64,000 bases of DNA from Halorubrum sodomense (GTDB taxonomy: Archaea > Halobacteriota > Halobacteria > Halobacteriales > Haloferacaceae): NCBI RefSeq assembly GCF_900111935.1, contig NZ_FOYN01000003.1, forward strand, positions 553,800 to 617,799, written 5' to 3'. The translations under genes and the position numbers were made by a program. The first letter of the stretch is position 1. The number at the start of each line of letters is the position of its first letter. Shown here in pieces: positions 54,186 to 62,996 of this stretch. The notes beneath the pieces are model-generated. The model was not told the DNA's origin and ran no database searches. It saw only the letters and a program-made list of their open reading frames with translations.

Positions 54186-55028
54186 ATGATCGACGAGACC
54201 GTCGCCGAGATCCGGGCGATGCGAACCCACAGCACGTCGGCGGTGGCCGTGAAGGCGACGCGGTCGCTCGCGGACCTGCTCGACCGCGAGTACGTGACCG
54301 TCGACGAGTTCGAGCGCGACCTCGAACACAACGCGGGGGTGCTGCGCCGGTCGAACCCCTCCCACGCCGCGCTCCACAACGCGATGCGCGACGTCGAGCG
54401 CTCCATCGTCGGCGAGGCGACGAGCGTCGAGGGCGCGAAACAACTGCTCGAGGACGTCATCGCCCGCGTCGTCGACGACATCGAGACGGCGAAGGGCGAG
54501 GCGGCCGCCAACGCGGCCGAACACATCGAGGACGGCGACACGCTGCTCGTCCACGACTACTCGACGACGGTGTTGGAGGCCGTCGAGAACGCGGCCCGCG
54601 ACGGCGCGCACCTCACCGTCTACGTCACCGAGGCGCGCCCGCGGACCCTCGGTCGGAAGACCGCGCGCGTCCTCGCCGGCGTGTCCCGCGTCGAGACGCG
54701 GATGGTCGTCGACAGCGCGATGGGGTACGCGCTTCGCGACTGCGACCGCGTTCTGCTCGGCATCACCTGTATCACCGGCGGCACCTACTACAACCGGATC
54801 GGCACGTTCCCGCTCGTCGTCACCGCCCGCGAACTCGGCGTCCCCGTCACCGCGGTCGGCTCGGGGGCGAAGACCATCGAGGAGTTCCGCTTCGAAAACG
54901 AGTTCCGCGACGCCGTCGAGGTGATGCGCGAGCCGGTCGAGGACGTCGAGATCGAAAATCCCAGCTACGACGCCACCCCGATCGGGATGATCGACACCGT
55001 GATCACCGACGACGGCGTCCGAAACTGA
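54186..55028 (+). CDS. eIF2B-alpha / ribose-1,5-bisphosphate isomerase family protein
   Basis: The 280-residue protein has helical N-terminal region (IRAMRTHSTSAVAVKA), TEARPRTLGRKTARVL, then a Rossmann-like part. At the position where isomerases carry the catalytic Asp (GAD-x-I), this protein has LLGITCITGG followed by YYNRIGTFP, so the Asp is missing. It may therefore be a non-catalytic paralogue, as are eIF2B-alpha subunits. The family in archaea includes R15P isomerase of the AMP salvage pathway. Confidence 0.85.
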   Translation: MIDETVAEIRAMRTHSTSAVAVKATRSLADLLDREYVTVDEFERDLEHNAGVLRRSNPSHAALHNAMRDVERSIVGEATSVEGAKQLLEDVIARVVDDIETAKGEAAANAAEHIEDGDTLLVHDYSTTVLEAVENAARDGAHLTVYVTEARPRTLGRKTARVLAGVSRVETRMVVDSAMGYALRDCDRVLLGITCITGGTYYNRIGTFPLVVTARELGVPVTAVGSGAKTIEEFRFENEFRDAVEVMREPVEDVEIENPSYDATPIGMIDTVITDDGVRN

Positions 55029-55156
55029 CGCGAAAGCCGGAACGAATCCCCCTACTCGGACGAAGCGTAGCGAACCAGCAGGAAACGAGCAGCGAACCGG
55101 CGCCGAACCGAGCCCGGACGAAAACGCTTTGTGTGTGTACCGTGTTAACAGACCTA

Positions 55157-56140
55157 ATGAGCGTTCACACGGGTTCGACGGCGGTCTTTCAGATCCCCGA
55201 TCAGGGGGTGACGGTAGCGGGATGTGCGAGCACGTGGTGCGAGCTGTGGGCGGTCGCGACCGAGCCGGGAGTCGTAACGGCGGTCGCGCTCGCCGGCGTT
55301 CTCGCCCTCCTCGCGTTCGCGTACGTCCGCGACGCCGAGGCGGCCTGCCGCCGCGAGCGACGCCGCGTCCTCGACGAGCGAGACGCGTTCGAGGCGTTCG
55401 CCGACCGGGTAGCTGAGATGGACACCGTCTCGGTCGCGACCGAGCCGGGTCCCACCGGCGTGCCCGCCGGCGCCCTCCGCGGCCTCGGCTCGGCCCGAAA
55501 CGGGAGCCCTCCGGGCGGCGGCCCGGGCGGGGGCCGGGACGCGACGCTCCGGCGGGTGATGGCCGCGTACGAGGACACCGTGCTGTCGCTGCCGCACTAC
55601 CGGACCGAGTACGACGAGACGGCCGCGGAGAGTCTCGCGGCCGAACTCGGCCCGGACACGGCGACCGCGCTGGCGACCGACGGCGGGCTGTCGAGCGGCG
55701 CGCAGTCCGCGCTCGTCGACCGGAGTCGGCGCGCCGTCGACGCGCGAGACCGACTGGCCGACGCCATCGAGGAGGAGACCGACGAACTGGCCGACCGGGA
55801 GACGACGCTGTCGTCGATCGACCGCCGTCGCGGGCGGCTGATCGACCACCTGGACGGAGTCCGATCCGACAGCGAGATCGACGCGGCGATCGACGTCTGG
55901 AACCGACTGACGGAGCTCGAAGGCGAGTGCGACGAGCTCGCGGCCGACCGGCAGCGGTCGCTCGACGAGCCGCCGATGACCCCGCGTTTCGACGCCGATC
56001 CCGACCGAACGTTCTACGAGTACCTCTACGGTCCCACCGACGGCCCACGCTACCCGGTGTTAGCGCAGATCGCGGAGCTCGCCGACCGGATCCGCGCGGA
56101 CAAAGACGGGGTCGAGGCGCGGATCGCAGACGGCCGCTAG
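55157..56140 (+). CDS. Haloarchaeal membrane-anchored coiled-coil protein (DUF7260-like)
   Basis: The 327-residue protein has a single membrane helix (GVVTAVALAGVLALLAFAYV) near residue ~45, preceded by a short lumenal segment with Cys (GCASTWCELW). After it come long helices rich in Arg, Asp and Glu (RDAEAACRRERRRVLDERDA) with coiled-coil spacing. The C-terminal half contains LPHYRTEYDETAAESLAAEL and DRTFYEYLYGPTDGPRYPVL. Function unknown. ATG 55157 was chosen, as the preceding GTG frame adds only eight residues. The DUF name is from memory. Confidence 0.7.
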   Translation: MSVHTGSTAVFQIPDQGVTVAGCASTWCELWAVATEPGVVTAVALAGVLALLAFAYVRDAEAACRRERRRVLDERDAFEAFADRVAEMDTVSVATEPGPTGVPAGALRGLGSARNGSPPGGGPGGGRDATLRRVMAAYEDTVLSLPHYRTEYDETAAESLAAELGPDTATALATDGGLSSGAQSALVDRSRRAVDARDRLADAIEEETDELADRETTLSSIDRRRGRLIDHLDGVRSDSEIDAAIDVWNRLTELEGECDELAADRQRSLDEPPMTPRFDADPDRTFYEYLYGPTDGPRYPVLAQIAELADRIRADKDGVEARIADGR

Positions 56141-56334
56141 CCCTCCCCCGACTGGAGCACGAACGGCACGTTTTCCCGATACCCCCGTCACGAGCGGTAT
56201 CGCTCCTGCGCTCGCTCTCGTCGTGGCGGGCGGGCGCACCGCGGCGACGGCGCTCGGGATCCGATCGAGGGGTCGATCGGAGAGAAACTCAAAACTACCG
56301 GATTGTTTATGACGGTCGGGCGGGACTAGGCGGT

Positions 56335-58413
56335 ATGAGTTGGCAAGCGGCGGAACGGGCGTTCACCGACGACGCCATCGCCCGAGAGACGCTCCCGCGC
56401 ACCTTCGAACGCACCGCGGAGCGGCACGCGGACCGGATCGCACAGCGATACAAAGGGGGGATCCACGACCGATCGCTGGTTACCGACGGGGTCGTTCCGC
56501 AGGCGCCAGCGGGCGAGTACGCCGATCTGACGTACGCCGAGATGCGAGATGTCGTTCGGAACCTCGCCGCGGGGCTCCGTGACCTGGGCGTCGACGGCGA
56601 CACGAGAGTGGCGATGTACTCGCAGACTCGCATGGAGTGGGCCCAGACCGACTTCGCGGCGCTTGCCGCCGGCGCCGTCGTGACGACGGTGTACGCCTCG
56701 TCGTCGCCGAGTCAGCTGCGGTACCTGTTGGCGGACCCGGAGGCGACCGTCGTCGTCGCGGAGGATCGGGAGATGCTCGAGGACGTGCTCGCGGTGCGCG
56801 GTGACCTCGACCACGAGCTGAACGCGATCGTGACCCTCGACGACGTCGACACCGACGGTCGCGCCGCCGAGGCCGCCGACGGCGAGGGCGCACTCGACGA
56901 CGTGTACACCCTCGGCGAGGTCCACGGTCGCGGCGCCGCGGCGTTCGACGAGGCGGCCTACGAGGGGTGGATCGACGCCGCCGAGGTCGACGACCTCGCC
57001 AGCCTGATCTACACCTCCGGGACCACCGGGAAACCGAAGGGCGTCCGGCTCACCCACGCGAACTTCCGTGACAACGTCTCGCAGTGTTACCGGCGGTTCG
57101 CGGACCGACCGGACCGCGACCCGGACGTGCCGGGGATCTCCGCGGAGACGACCACCCTCTCCTTCCTCCCGCTCGCGCACGTCTTCGAGCGGATGGCCGG
57201 CCACTACATGATGTTCGCCGCGGGGGCGACGGTCGCGTACGCGGAGAGCCCCGACACGCTCCGCGAGGACTTCGGACTGGTGCGCCCGACGACGACGACG
57301 AGCGTCCCGCGCGTCTACGAGAAGCTGTACGACGCGATCCGCGAGCAGGCGGCCGAGTCGCCGGTCAGAGAACGCGTCTTCGAGTGGGCGGTCGGCGTCG
57401 GCCGCGCCCATCACGAGGCCGACGACCCCGGCACGCTGCTCGACGCCAAGCGCGCCGTCGCGGACAGACTGGTTTTCTCGTCGGTCCGGGAGGCGATCGG
57501 CGGCAACGTCGACTTCTTCATCTCCGGAGGCGGGTCGCTGTCGGCCGAGCTCTGCGCGCTGTATCACGCGATGGACCTGCCCATTCTGGAGGGGTACGGC
57601 CTGACGGAGACGTCTCCGGTCGTCAGCGTCAACCCGCCCGAGGATCCGAAGGTCGGCACCATCGGTCCGCCGGTCGTCGACACGGAGATCGCGATCGACG
57701 GCGCGGTCGTCGGCGAGGAGGTCGCGGACCTGGCCGGGGACGTCGGCGAACTGCTCGTCCGCGGTCCGCAGGTGACCGACGGCTACTGGAACCGTCCGGA
57801 CGCGACCGCGGAGGCGTTCGTCGATGCGGACGATCTCCCCGACGACGCCGTGACCGCCGGCACGCCGCCCGACGAGCGCGTCGGATCCGGCGACGTCGAC
57901 CCGGACGCCGAAGCCGCGGCCACTGAGCCGTGGTTCCGCACCGGCGACATCGTCCAGCTCCGCCCCGACGGCTACGTCGCCTTCCGAGAGCGCGCCAAGC
58001 AGCTGCTCGTGCTCTCGACCGGGAAGAACGTCGCCCCCGGCCCGATCGAAGACCGGTTCGCCGCCAACGAGTTCGTCGAGCAGTGCGTCGTGATCGGCGA
58101 CGGCCGGAAGTTCGTCTCCGCGCTCCTCGTCCCGAACGTCGAGCGGATCGACGCGTGGGCCGACGCCAACGGGATCGACCTCCCGGCGGAGCGGGCGGCG
58201 ATCTGCCGCGACGACCGCGTCCGCGAGCGGATTCAGGCGGAGGTCGACCGCGTGAACGAGGCGTTCGAGCCCTACGAGCAGATCAAGCAGTTCCGGCTCG
58301 TCGAGGAGGAGTTCAGCGAGGAGAACGACCTGCTCACGCCGACGATGAAAAAGAAACGGCGCAACATCTTAGACCGGTTCGGGGACGAGGTCGAGATGAT
58401 CTACGAGGAGTGA
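56335..58413 (+). CDS. Long-chain acyl-CoA synthetase (AMP-forming)
   Basis: The 692-residue protein has the ANL-family motifs LIYTSGTTGKPKGVRLTH (~224), the LPLAHVFERMAGHYMMF and DTLREDFGLVRPTTTTSVPR segments of long-chain synthetases, LEGYGLTETSPVVS, WFRTGDI, and the K-motif region. An acidic insertion at ~495-525 (GSGDVDPDAEAAATE) is a halophilic loop. It activates fatty acids for beta-oxidation. A TATA-like TTGTTTATG lies ~25-33 nt before ATG 56335. Confidence 0.93.
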   Translation: MSWQAAERAFTDDAIARETLPRTFERTAERHADRIAQRYKGGIHDRSLVTDGVVPQAPAGEYADLTYAEMRDVVRNLAAGLRDLGVDGDTRVAMYSQTRMEWAQTDFAALAAGAVVTTVYASSSPSQLRYLLADPEATVVVAEDREMLEDVLAVRGDLDHELNAIVTLDDVDTDGRAAEAADGEGALDDVYTLGEVHGRGAAAFDEAAYEGWIDAAEVDDLASLIYTSGTTGKPKGVRLTHANFRDNVSQCYRRFADRPDRDPDVPGISAETTTLSFLPLAHVFERMAGHYMMFAAGATVAYAESPDTLREDFGLVRPTTTTSVPRVYEKLYDAIREQAAESPVRERVFEWAVGVGRAHHEADDPGTLLDAKRAVADRLVFSSVREAIGGNVDFFISGGGSLSAELCALYHAMDLPILEGYGLTETSPVVSVNPPEDPKVGTIGPPVVDTEIAIDGAVVGEEVADLAGDVGELLVRGPQVTDGYWNRPDATAEAFVDADDLPDDAVTAGTPPDERVGSGDVDPDAEAAATEPWFRTGDIVQLRPDGYVAFRERAKQLLVLSTGKNVAPGPIEDRFAANEFVEQCVVIGDGRKFVSALLVPNVERIDAWADANGIDLPAERAAICRDDRVRERIQAEVDRVNEAFEPYEQIKQFRLVEEEFSEENDLLTPTMKKKRRNILDRFGDEVEMIYEE

Positions 58414-58446
58414 CCCGACCGGTCGGCCGTCACTCGGTCAGACCCG

Positions 58447-59757
58447 TCAGTCGTCGCCCGGTACCCGACCCGCGTCGTCGGCCCCGGCGGCCTCGGCCGG
58501 CGTCCCGTCGACCGGCTCTCCGAACGCGTAGACGGTGTTGTGGCCGGTCACCGCCACTTCCAGGAAGTCCCCCACGTCGACCCCGCGCTCCGTCGCGTTC
58601 TGGACGATGATCTGTCGGTACGCGCCGTCGCGGCACTTCACGGAGTCACCGGTTCCCTCCTCGACGACGAGGACCTCGAACCGATCGTCGACCATCGACC
58701 CGTACGCCTCGCCGACGACCTCCATCTTCAGCTCGGACATCGCCTTCGAGCGCTCCTTCTTGACGGTCCCGCCGAGCCCCTTCATGTCGGCGGCGTCGGT
58801 GCCCGGGCGCTTCGAGAAGCGGGTGACGTTGATCTTCTCGGGGCGGACCTCCGCGAGGAGCTCCATCGACAGCTCGTGGTCGACCTCGTCCTCGGTGGGG
58901 AAGCCGACGATGAAGTCGGTCGAGAGCGTCCAGTGGTCGAGCCGGTCGTCGAACGTCTCGACGACCTCGCGGAACTTCTCGACCCGGTGCTGCCGGCGCA
59001 TGTCCGCGAGCACGTCGTCGGAGCCGGATTGGACGGGAGCGTGAACGAAGTCGTACAGCTCTTCGTTCTCGGCGAACACGTCGGCCAGCTCCTCGTGGAT
59101 CCCGTGGATGCCGCCGGGGTTCGCCATCCCCAACCGGACCCGGAACTCGCCGTCGATGTCGCAGATCCGGTCGAGGAGCTCCGGGAGCTTTCGGTCGCCG
59201 TCGTCCCAGCCGTAGACCCCGGTGTCCTGGCCGGTGACCCGGATCTCCTTCGCGCCGGCGTGGACGAGCGCCCGGGCCTTCTCGACGTTCTCCTCGATCG
59301 GCGGGGAGTCGACCCGGCCGGTGGCGAACTTGGTGATACAGTACGAGCAGTTGCTCATACAGCCGCGCGCGATCGGGAGGATCCCGACGACGCCGTCTAA
59401 CACCGGTTCGGCGTCGGGGGTGACCGTCGGGCACTCGCCGTTGAGCACGTAAGCGGGGACCTCGTCCCAGTGGAGGATCTCGGCGTCGACGTCGGCCCCT
59501 TCGAACAGGTCGCCCTGCGCGAGCGCCATACAGCCGGTGACGACGAGTTCGGCGGTCGTCTCCGACAGCTCCTCGGCGCGACGGAGCATGTTCCGCTCCG
59601 TCTTTTCGACGACGGTACAGGTATTGAGGATGGCGACGTCCGCGTCGTCCGGGCCGTCGGCCGGGCGGTGTCCCCCGTCGCGGAGGGCGCGCTCGATCTC
59701 CCGGCTCTCGCCCCGGTTCGAGCTACAGCCGTAGGTTTCGATGTGGTACGTCGCCAT
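58447..59757 (-). CDS. tRNA t6A37 methylthiotransferase (MtaB/CDKAL1-type)
   Basis: The 436-residue radical-SAM enzyme starts with the UPF0004 domain MATYHIETYGCSSNRGESRE and three Cys there (CSSN, NTCTV, TGCMAL) for the auxiliary cluster. The radical SAM CxxxCxxC is GCMSNCSYCITK. The C-terminal TRAM domain contains EVLVVEEGTGDSVKC. It adds a methylthio group to t6A37 of ANN-decoding tRNAs. Standard length for the archaeal branch. Confidence 0.94.
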   Translation of the reverse strand: MATYHIETYGCSSNRGESREIERALRDGGHRPADGPDDADVAILNTCTVVEKTERNMLRRAEELSETTAELVVTGCMALAQGDLFEGADVDAEILHWDEVPAYVLNGECPTVTPDAEPVLDGVVGILPIARGCMSNCSYCITKFATGRVDSPPIEENVEKARALVHAGAKEIRVTGQDTGVYGWDDGDRKLPELLDRICDIDGEFRVRLGMANPGGIHGIHEELADVFAENEELYDFVHAPVQSGSDDVLADMRRQHRVEKFREVVETFDDRLDHWTLSTDFIVGFPTEDEVDHELSMELLAEVRPEKINVTRFSKRPGTDAADMKGLGGTVKKERSKAMSELKMEVVGEAYGSMVDDRFEVLVVEEGTGDSVKCRDGAYRQIIVQNATERGVDVGDFLEVAVTGHNTVYAFGEPVDGTPAEAAGADDAGRVPGDD

Positions 59758-59811
59758 CGGAGTGCCTCCACTACCGGTCCCGGGGGCAAAAGCGCGACGG
59801 ATCGGGGCGTC

Positions 59812-59860
59812 GGCGGGGGGCGGCGGGGCGGCGGGGCGGCGGGGCAGCGGGGCGGACCGG
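59812..59860. repeat. G-rich tandem repeat with G-quadruplex potential
   Basis: From 59812 to 59860 the plus strand is a run of GGGG blocks separated by CGGC-type spacers (core unit GCGGGGCG), at least five G4 blocks within 40 nt. It lies in the gap between the MtaB gene start and the HTH gene stop, both read from the minus strand, so the G-rich strand is their template strand. Confidence 0.75.
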
Positions 59861-59871
59861 GACCGCCTGCG

Positions 59872-60198
59872 TCAGTCCTCGGCGACCGCGGCGGTCGGCG
59901 CGTCGGCCTCGGCGTCGGAGGCCGACTCGGCGGTCGCCTCCGGCTCGCCGGCGCCGTCGCGCTCCGCGGGCGGAACGGCCTGGTAGACGGAGCGGCGGGC
60001 GTCGCGGGGACACAGCCCCTCCTCGACGAGCCCGACCTCGGTGAGCTTCTCGACCGCGAACCGGACCGTTCGGGTCGAGAGGCGCGTCTCCTCGGCGAGG
60101 CCGGTCTGGTCGAACCGGCCCTCCGCGTCGAGCACGTAGTAGACCAGCTTGGCGCTCGGCGGGAGCGGTTCGAGCAGCTCGCGAGTTCCTTCGTCCAT
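59872..60198 (-). CDS. Winged-helix transcriptional regulator (MarR/ArsR-like)
   Basis: The 108-residue protein has an N-terminal helix-turn-helix (AKLVYYVLDAEGRFDQTGLA then STRTVRFAVEKLTEVGLVEE) with the wing in CPRDARRSVYQAV. The last ~35 residues are an Ala/Asp/Glu-rich tail (ATAESASDAEADAPTAAVAED). It is a typical small haloarchaeal HTH regulator. ATG 60198 fits; it lies 85 nt downstream of the sensor kinase on the same strand and has its own TATA boxes. Confidence 0.85.
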   Translation of the reverse strand: MDEGTRELLEPLPPSAKLVYYVLDAEGRFDQTGLAEETRLSTRTVRFAVEKLTEVGLVEEGLCPRDARRSVYQAVPPAERDGAGEPEATAESASDAEADAPTAAVAED

Positions 60199-60265
60199 AC
60201 GTGAGTTACACGGGCGAATCGCGCATAACCGTGGCCCGCCTGTGCGCTCGGAACACACGCCACCC

Positions 60266-60277
60266 GGGTTTTTATAT
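60266..60277 (-). promoter_or_regulatory. Strong TATA-like element before the HTH regulator
   Basis: The minus strand reads CTATATAAAAAC 68-79 nt before ATG 60198, which would give a leader of about 45 nt. A weaker GGTTATG at ~60222-60228 would give a leaderless start. The same A+T tract may also end transcription of the kinase gene, whose stop is at 60284. Confidence 0.5.
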
Positions 60278-60283
60278 AGCGTC

Positions 60284-62881
60284 TTAAATCCCGAACTCGA
60301 ACCGAGCGCCGTCGTCGCCGTCGATCGAGAGCTCCCAGCCGTGCGCGGCCGCTATCTCCCGCACGATGGCGAGGCCGAACCCCGTTCCCCTCGCCGTGCT
60401 CGAACGGCCGTACTCCGTCGCCTCCTCCGGGTCGATGTCGAAGCCGACCCCGTCGTCGGCGACGTAAAATCCGTCCGGGAGCGACCCGACGGAGACCGTG
60501 AGTCCCTCGTCGCCCCCGGCCTCGGGCTCCGAGTTGTACTCCACGCTGTCGCCGGACTCCGTCCGGCTGCCAGTCGAGCCGTGCTCGACGCTGTCGTCGG
60601 GCTCCGCCCGACTGCTCGTGGAACCGTGTTCCACGCTGTTCGTGAACAGGTTCTCGAGCAGCGTCCGGAGTCGCTCCGGGTCGGCGTCGACCGCCGCCGT
60701 CGCCGCCGAGACGTCGAGGGTCGCCTCCGCGGTGTCGACGGTTCGCCACGCGCGCTCGGCGGCCTCGTCGAGCGGGACCGACTCGATCTCGTCGACCGTC
60801 CGTCCCTGCCGCGCCAGGGCGAGGAGGTCGTCTATCAGCTGTGCCATCCGATCGTGGGCGTCCCCGACCCGTTCGAGTTCGTCGACGACGGCCGCGTCGT
60901 CGGTCAGCGATCGGGCGAGGTCGGTCCGGCCGGACGCGACGTTGAGCGGGTTCCGGAGGTCGTGAGAGACGAGCCCCGCGAACTTCTCCAGGCGGTCGAT
61001 CTCCCGTTGGAGCGCCGCGTCGCGGTCGCGGAGCTGTTCGGTCCGCTCCGCGTGATCGAGCGCGACGGTGACGTTCGCGGCGAGGACGCGAGCCAACTGA
61101 ACGTCGGTCTCGTCGAAGAACCCCGGCTCCTCCGAGCCGAGCGGCATGACGCCGTGGTCGGCGAGCGGGACGGCGAGGAGGCTCCGGAGGTCGCCGTACC
61201 CGACCGCGGTGTCGACCGCGTCGAGGTCGTCGACGGCGACCGGCTGGCCGGTCTCGAACGCCTCCCAGACGCGCCCGTCGCCCGGACCGAACGCCGGCCG
61301 GTCGCCGAAGGCCGCCGTCGCCTCCGCGCTTATCGCCGTGGGGCAGAGGACGTTCGCCTCGGGGTCGTACAGCCGGACCCCGCTGCTCGGGAACTCGAGG
61401 ATGTCGATCGCCGCGCGGGCGGCCAGCCCCGCGATCTCCTCGCGGTCCTCGCCGCCGAACATCTCGCGGGTCGTCGCGTGGAGCCGACGCAGCGTCCGCT
61501 CGACGCGCTTCTGGTCTTCGATGTCGGCGTAGACGCTGTAGATAACCGTCTCGTCCGGCTGCTTGACCGGGATGACGTGGAGGATGAAGTCGCGCATTCC
61601 GTCGGCGGTCCGGCGACGCACCTCGAGCCGCGAGGGTTCGTCGCGTTCGAGTACCGCCTCCGGGCCGAGCCGGTCGGCGCCCTCCGGGACCACCTCGCTG
61701 CGGACCTCCTCGTACCCGCTGTCGGCGCCGTAGCCGAACGTGTCCTCGAACGCCTCGTTGGTGGCGTCGAGGCGGCGCTCGCCGCCGCCGAGCGCGACGG
61801 TACGCACCGCCGGAAGCGGGAGGTCGTGGAACAGGGCGGTCAGCCGGTCGCGCTCCCGGCGGAGCGCGTTCTCCGTCTCGATCTGCTCGACGGCGTTGGC
61901 CGCGTGGGCCGCCAGCAGCTCCGCGAACTCGACGTCCCGCTCGTCGAACGCGGCGTAGCCGTTCGAGACGGCCTGTAACACGCCGTGCGAGCCGATCGGG
62001 ACGCTGATCGCCGACCGGATGTCGTCGGCGACAGGGTCCGCCACCTCCGATCCCCGTCGCCGGTCGGCCCCGGCAGTCGGCCGACCCGGAGACGAGGGGT
62101 CCTCCAGCTCGTCCGGGTCCGCGGGGTCGACGCTGAGGTTGTCGACCACCATCGTCTCCCCCTCGGCGACCGTGGTCCCGACGACGCCCTCACCGACATC
62201 GAACGCGCGGACCTCCTCCTCGGTGACGCTCTCTGAGAGGACCGCGGGAACGACGCGGTCGCCGCGTCGACGCGCGGTGACGCAGCGGTCGAACTCGAGT
62301 ATCTCCTCGGTCGCGTCGACGGTGCGTTCGAGCACGGTCGCGATGTCGGTCGCGGACGCCAGTTCCGTCGCGAACTCGTGGATCGCCGTGACCTTCGCGT
62401 TCACTTCGCGGAGGTCGCGCTCGGCCCGGCGGCGGCCGAGCGCGTTCGCGACGCTGTTCGCGAGCATCTCGTAGCGGTCACGCCCGGCGCCCTTCTGGAG
62501 GTAGTCGGTGACGCCGGCGGAGATGGCCTCGCTCGCGATCTCTTCGCTCCCCTTTCCGGTGAACAGTACGAAGGGGAGTCCGGAGTCGATCTCGCGGACC
62601 GATTCGAGTAGTTCGAGCCCGTCGGCCCCCGGCATGTCGAAGTCGCTGACGACGCAGTCGACGCGCCCCTCGCGGACCACGTCGAGCGCCTCGTCCGGCG
62701 ACAGCCGCGTGACCGTCTCGATGCCGTCCACGAGCCGTTCGACGTGGGTCGCGGCGAGATCGGCCGCGCCCGGCTCGTCGTCGACGAACAGGACGCGACT
62801 CGCGGCGCCGTCGGTCGGTCCCGTCACGTCGCCTGCGGCCGCGCCGGCGTCCGGCGGCGGGTCGTCGGGACCTGAGTTCAT
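60284..62881 (-). CDS. Hybrid sensor histidine kinase (receiver-GAF-PAS-GAF-HisKA-HATPase)
   Basis: The 865-residue cytosolic kinase has an N-terminal receiver (VLFVDDEPGAADLAA; phospho-Asp in VVSDFDMPGADG, ~78), a GAF domain (~165-340), a PAS domain (~355-465, FHDLPLPAVRTVALGG), a second GAF (~470-620), HisKA with FAGLVSHDLRNPLN (His ~640) and a HATPase domain (N box at LFTNSVEHG; G boxes DDGVGFDI and GTGFGLAIV). Two 45-bp repeats expand the loop after the N box. No membrane segments are present. The partner response regulator is not obvious. Confidence 0.93.
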   Translation of the reverse strand: MNSGPDDPPPDAGAAAGDVTGPTDGAASRVLFVDDEPGAADLAATHVERLVDGIETVTRLSPDEALDVVREGRVDCVVSDFDMPGADGLELLESVREIDSGLPFVLFTGKGSEEIASEAISAGVTDYLQKGAGRDRYEMLANSVANALGRRRAERDLREVNAKVTAIHEFATELASATDIATVLERTVDATEEILEFDRCVTARRRGDRVVPAVLSESVTEEEVRAFDVGEGVVGTTVAEGETMVVDNLSVDPADPDELEDPSSPGRPTAGADRRRGSEVADPVADDIRSAISVPIGSHGVLQAVSNGYAAFDERDVEFAELLAAHAANAVEQIETENALRRERDRLTALFHDLPLPAVRTVALGGGERRLDATNEAFEDTFGYGADSGYEEVRSEVVPEGADRLGPEAVLERDEPSRLEVRRRTADGMRDFILHVIPVKQPDETVIYSVYADIEDQKRVERTLRRLHATTREMFGGEDREEIAGLAARAAIDILEFPSSGVRLYDPEANVLCPTAISAEATAAFGDRPAFGPGDGRVWEAFETGQPVAVDDLDAVDTAVGYGDLRSLLAVPLADHGVMPLGSEEPGFFDETDVQLARVLAANVTVALDHAERTEQLRDRDAALQREIDRLEKFAGLVSHDLRNPLNVASGRTDLARSLTDDAAVVDELERVGDAHDRMAQLIDDLLALARQGRTVDEIESVPLDEAAERAWRTVDTAEATLDVSAATAAVDADPERLRTLLENLFTNSVEHGSTSSRAEPDDSVEHGSTGSRTESGDSVEYNSEPEAGGDEGLTVSVGSLPDGFYVADDGVGFDIDPEEATEYGRSSTARGTGFGLAIVREIAAAHGWELSIDGDDGARFEFGI
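60548..60637. repeat. Two 45-bp tandem repeats in the kinase ATP-binding domain
   Basis: Units 60593-60637 and 60548-60592 encode SVEHGSTSSRAEPDD and SVEHGSTGSRTESGD, and a third degenerate unit (SVEYNSEPEAG) follows. Each starts by repeating the N-box residues SVEH, so the insertion duplicates the Mg-ATP binding motif. The frame is kept. Confidence 0.85.
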
Positions 62882-62996
62882 GTGCGTGTGTTACCCTACC
62901 GGTAAGTTTAGCTTTCGCTCCGGCTACCGATATTGAAAACCGGAACCGGGGCGAAACCGACGGTCGAACCGCGGCGACGCCGACCGCGCGCGGCGG

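Noticed and set aside
60149-61978. 609-codon plus-strand open frame across the histidine kinase
   Set aside because: It runs antisense to a well-supported kinase and is low-complexity Arg/Val/Asp sequence without motifs.
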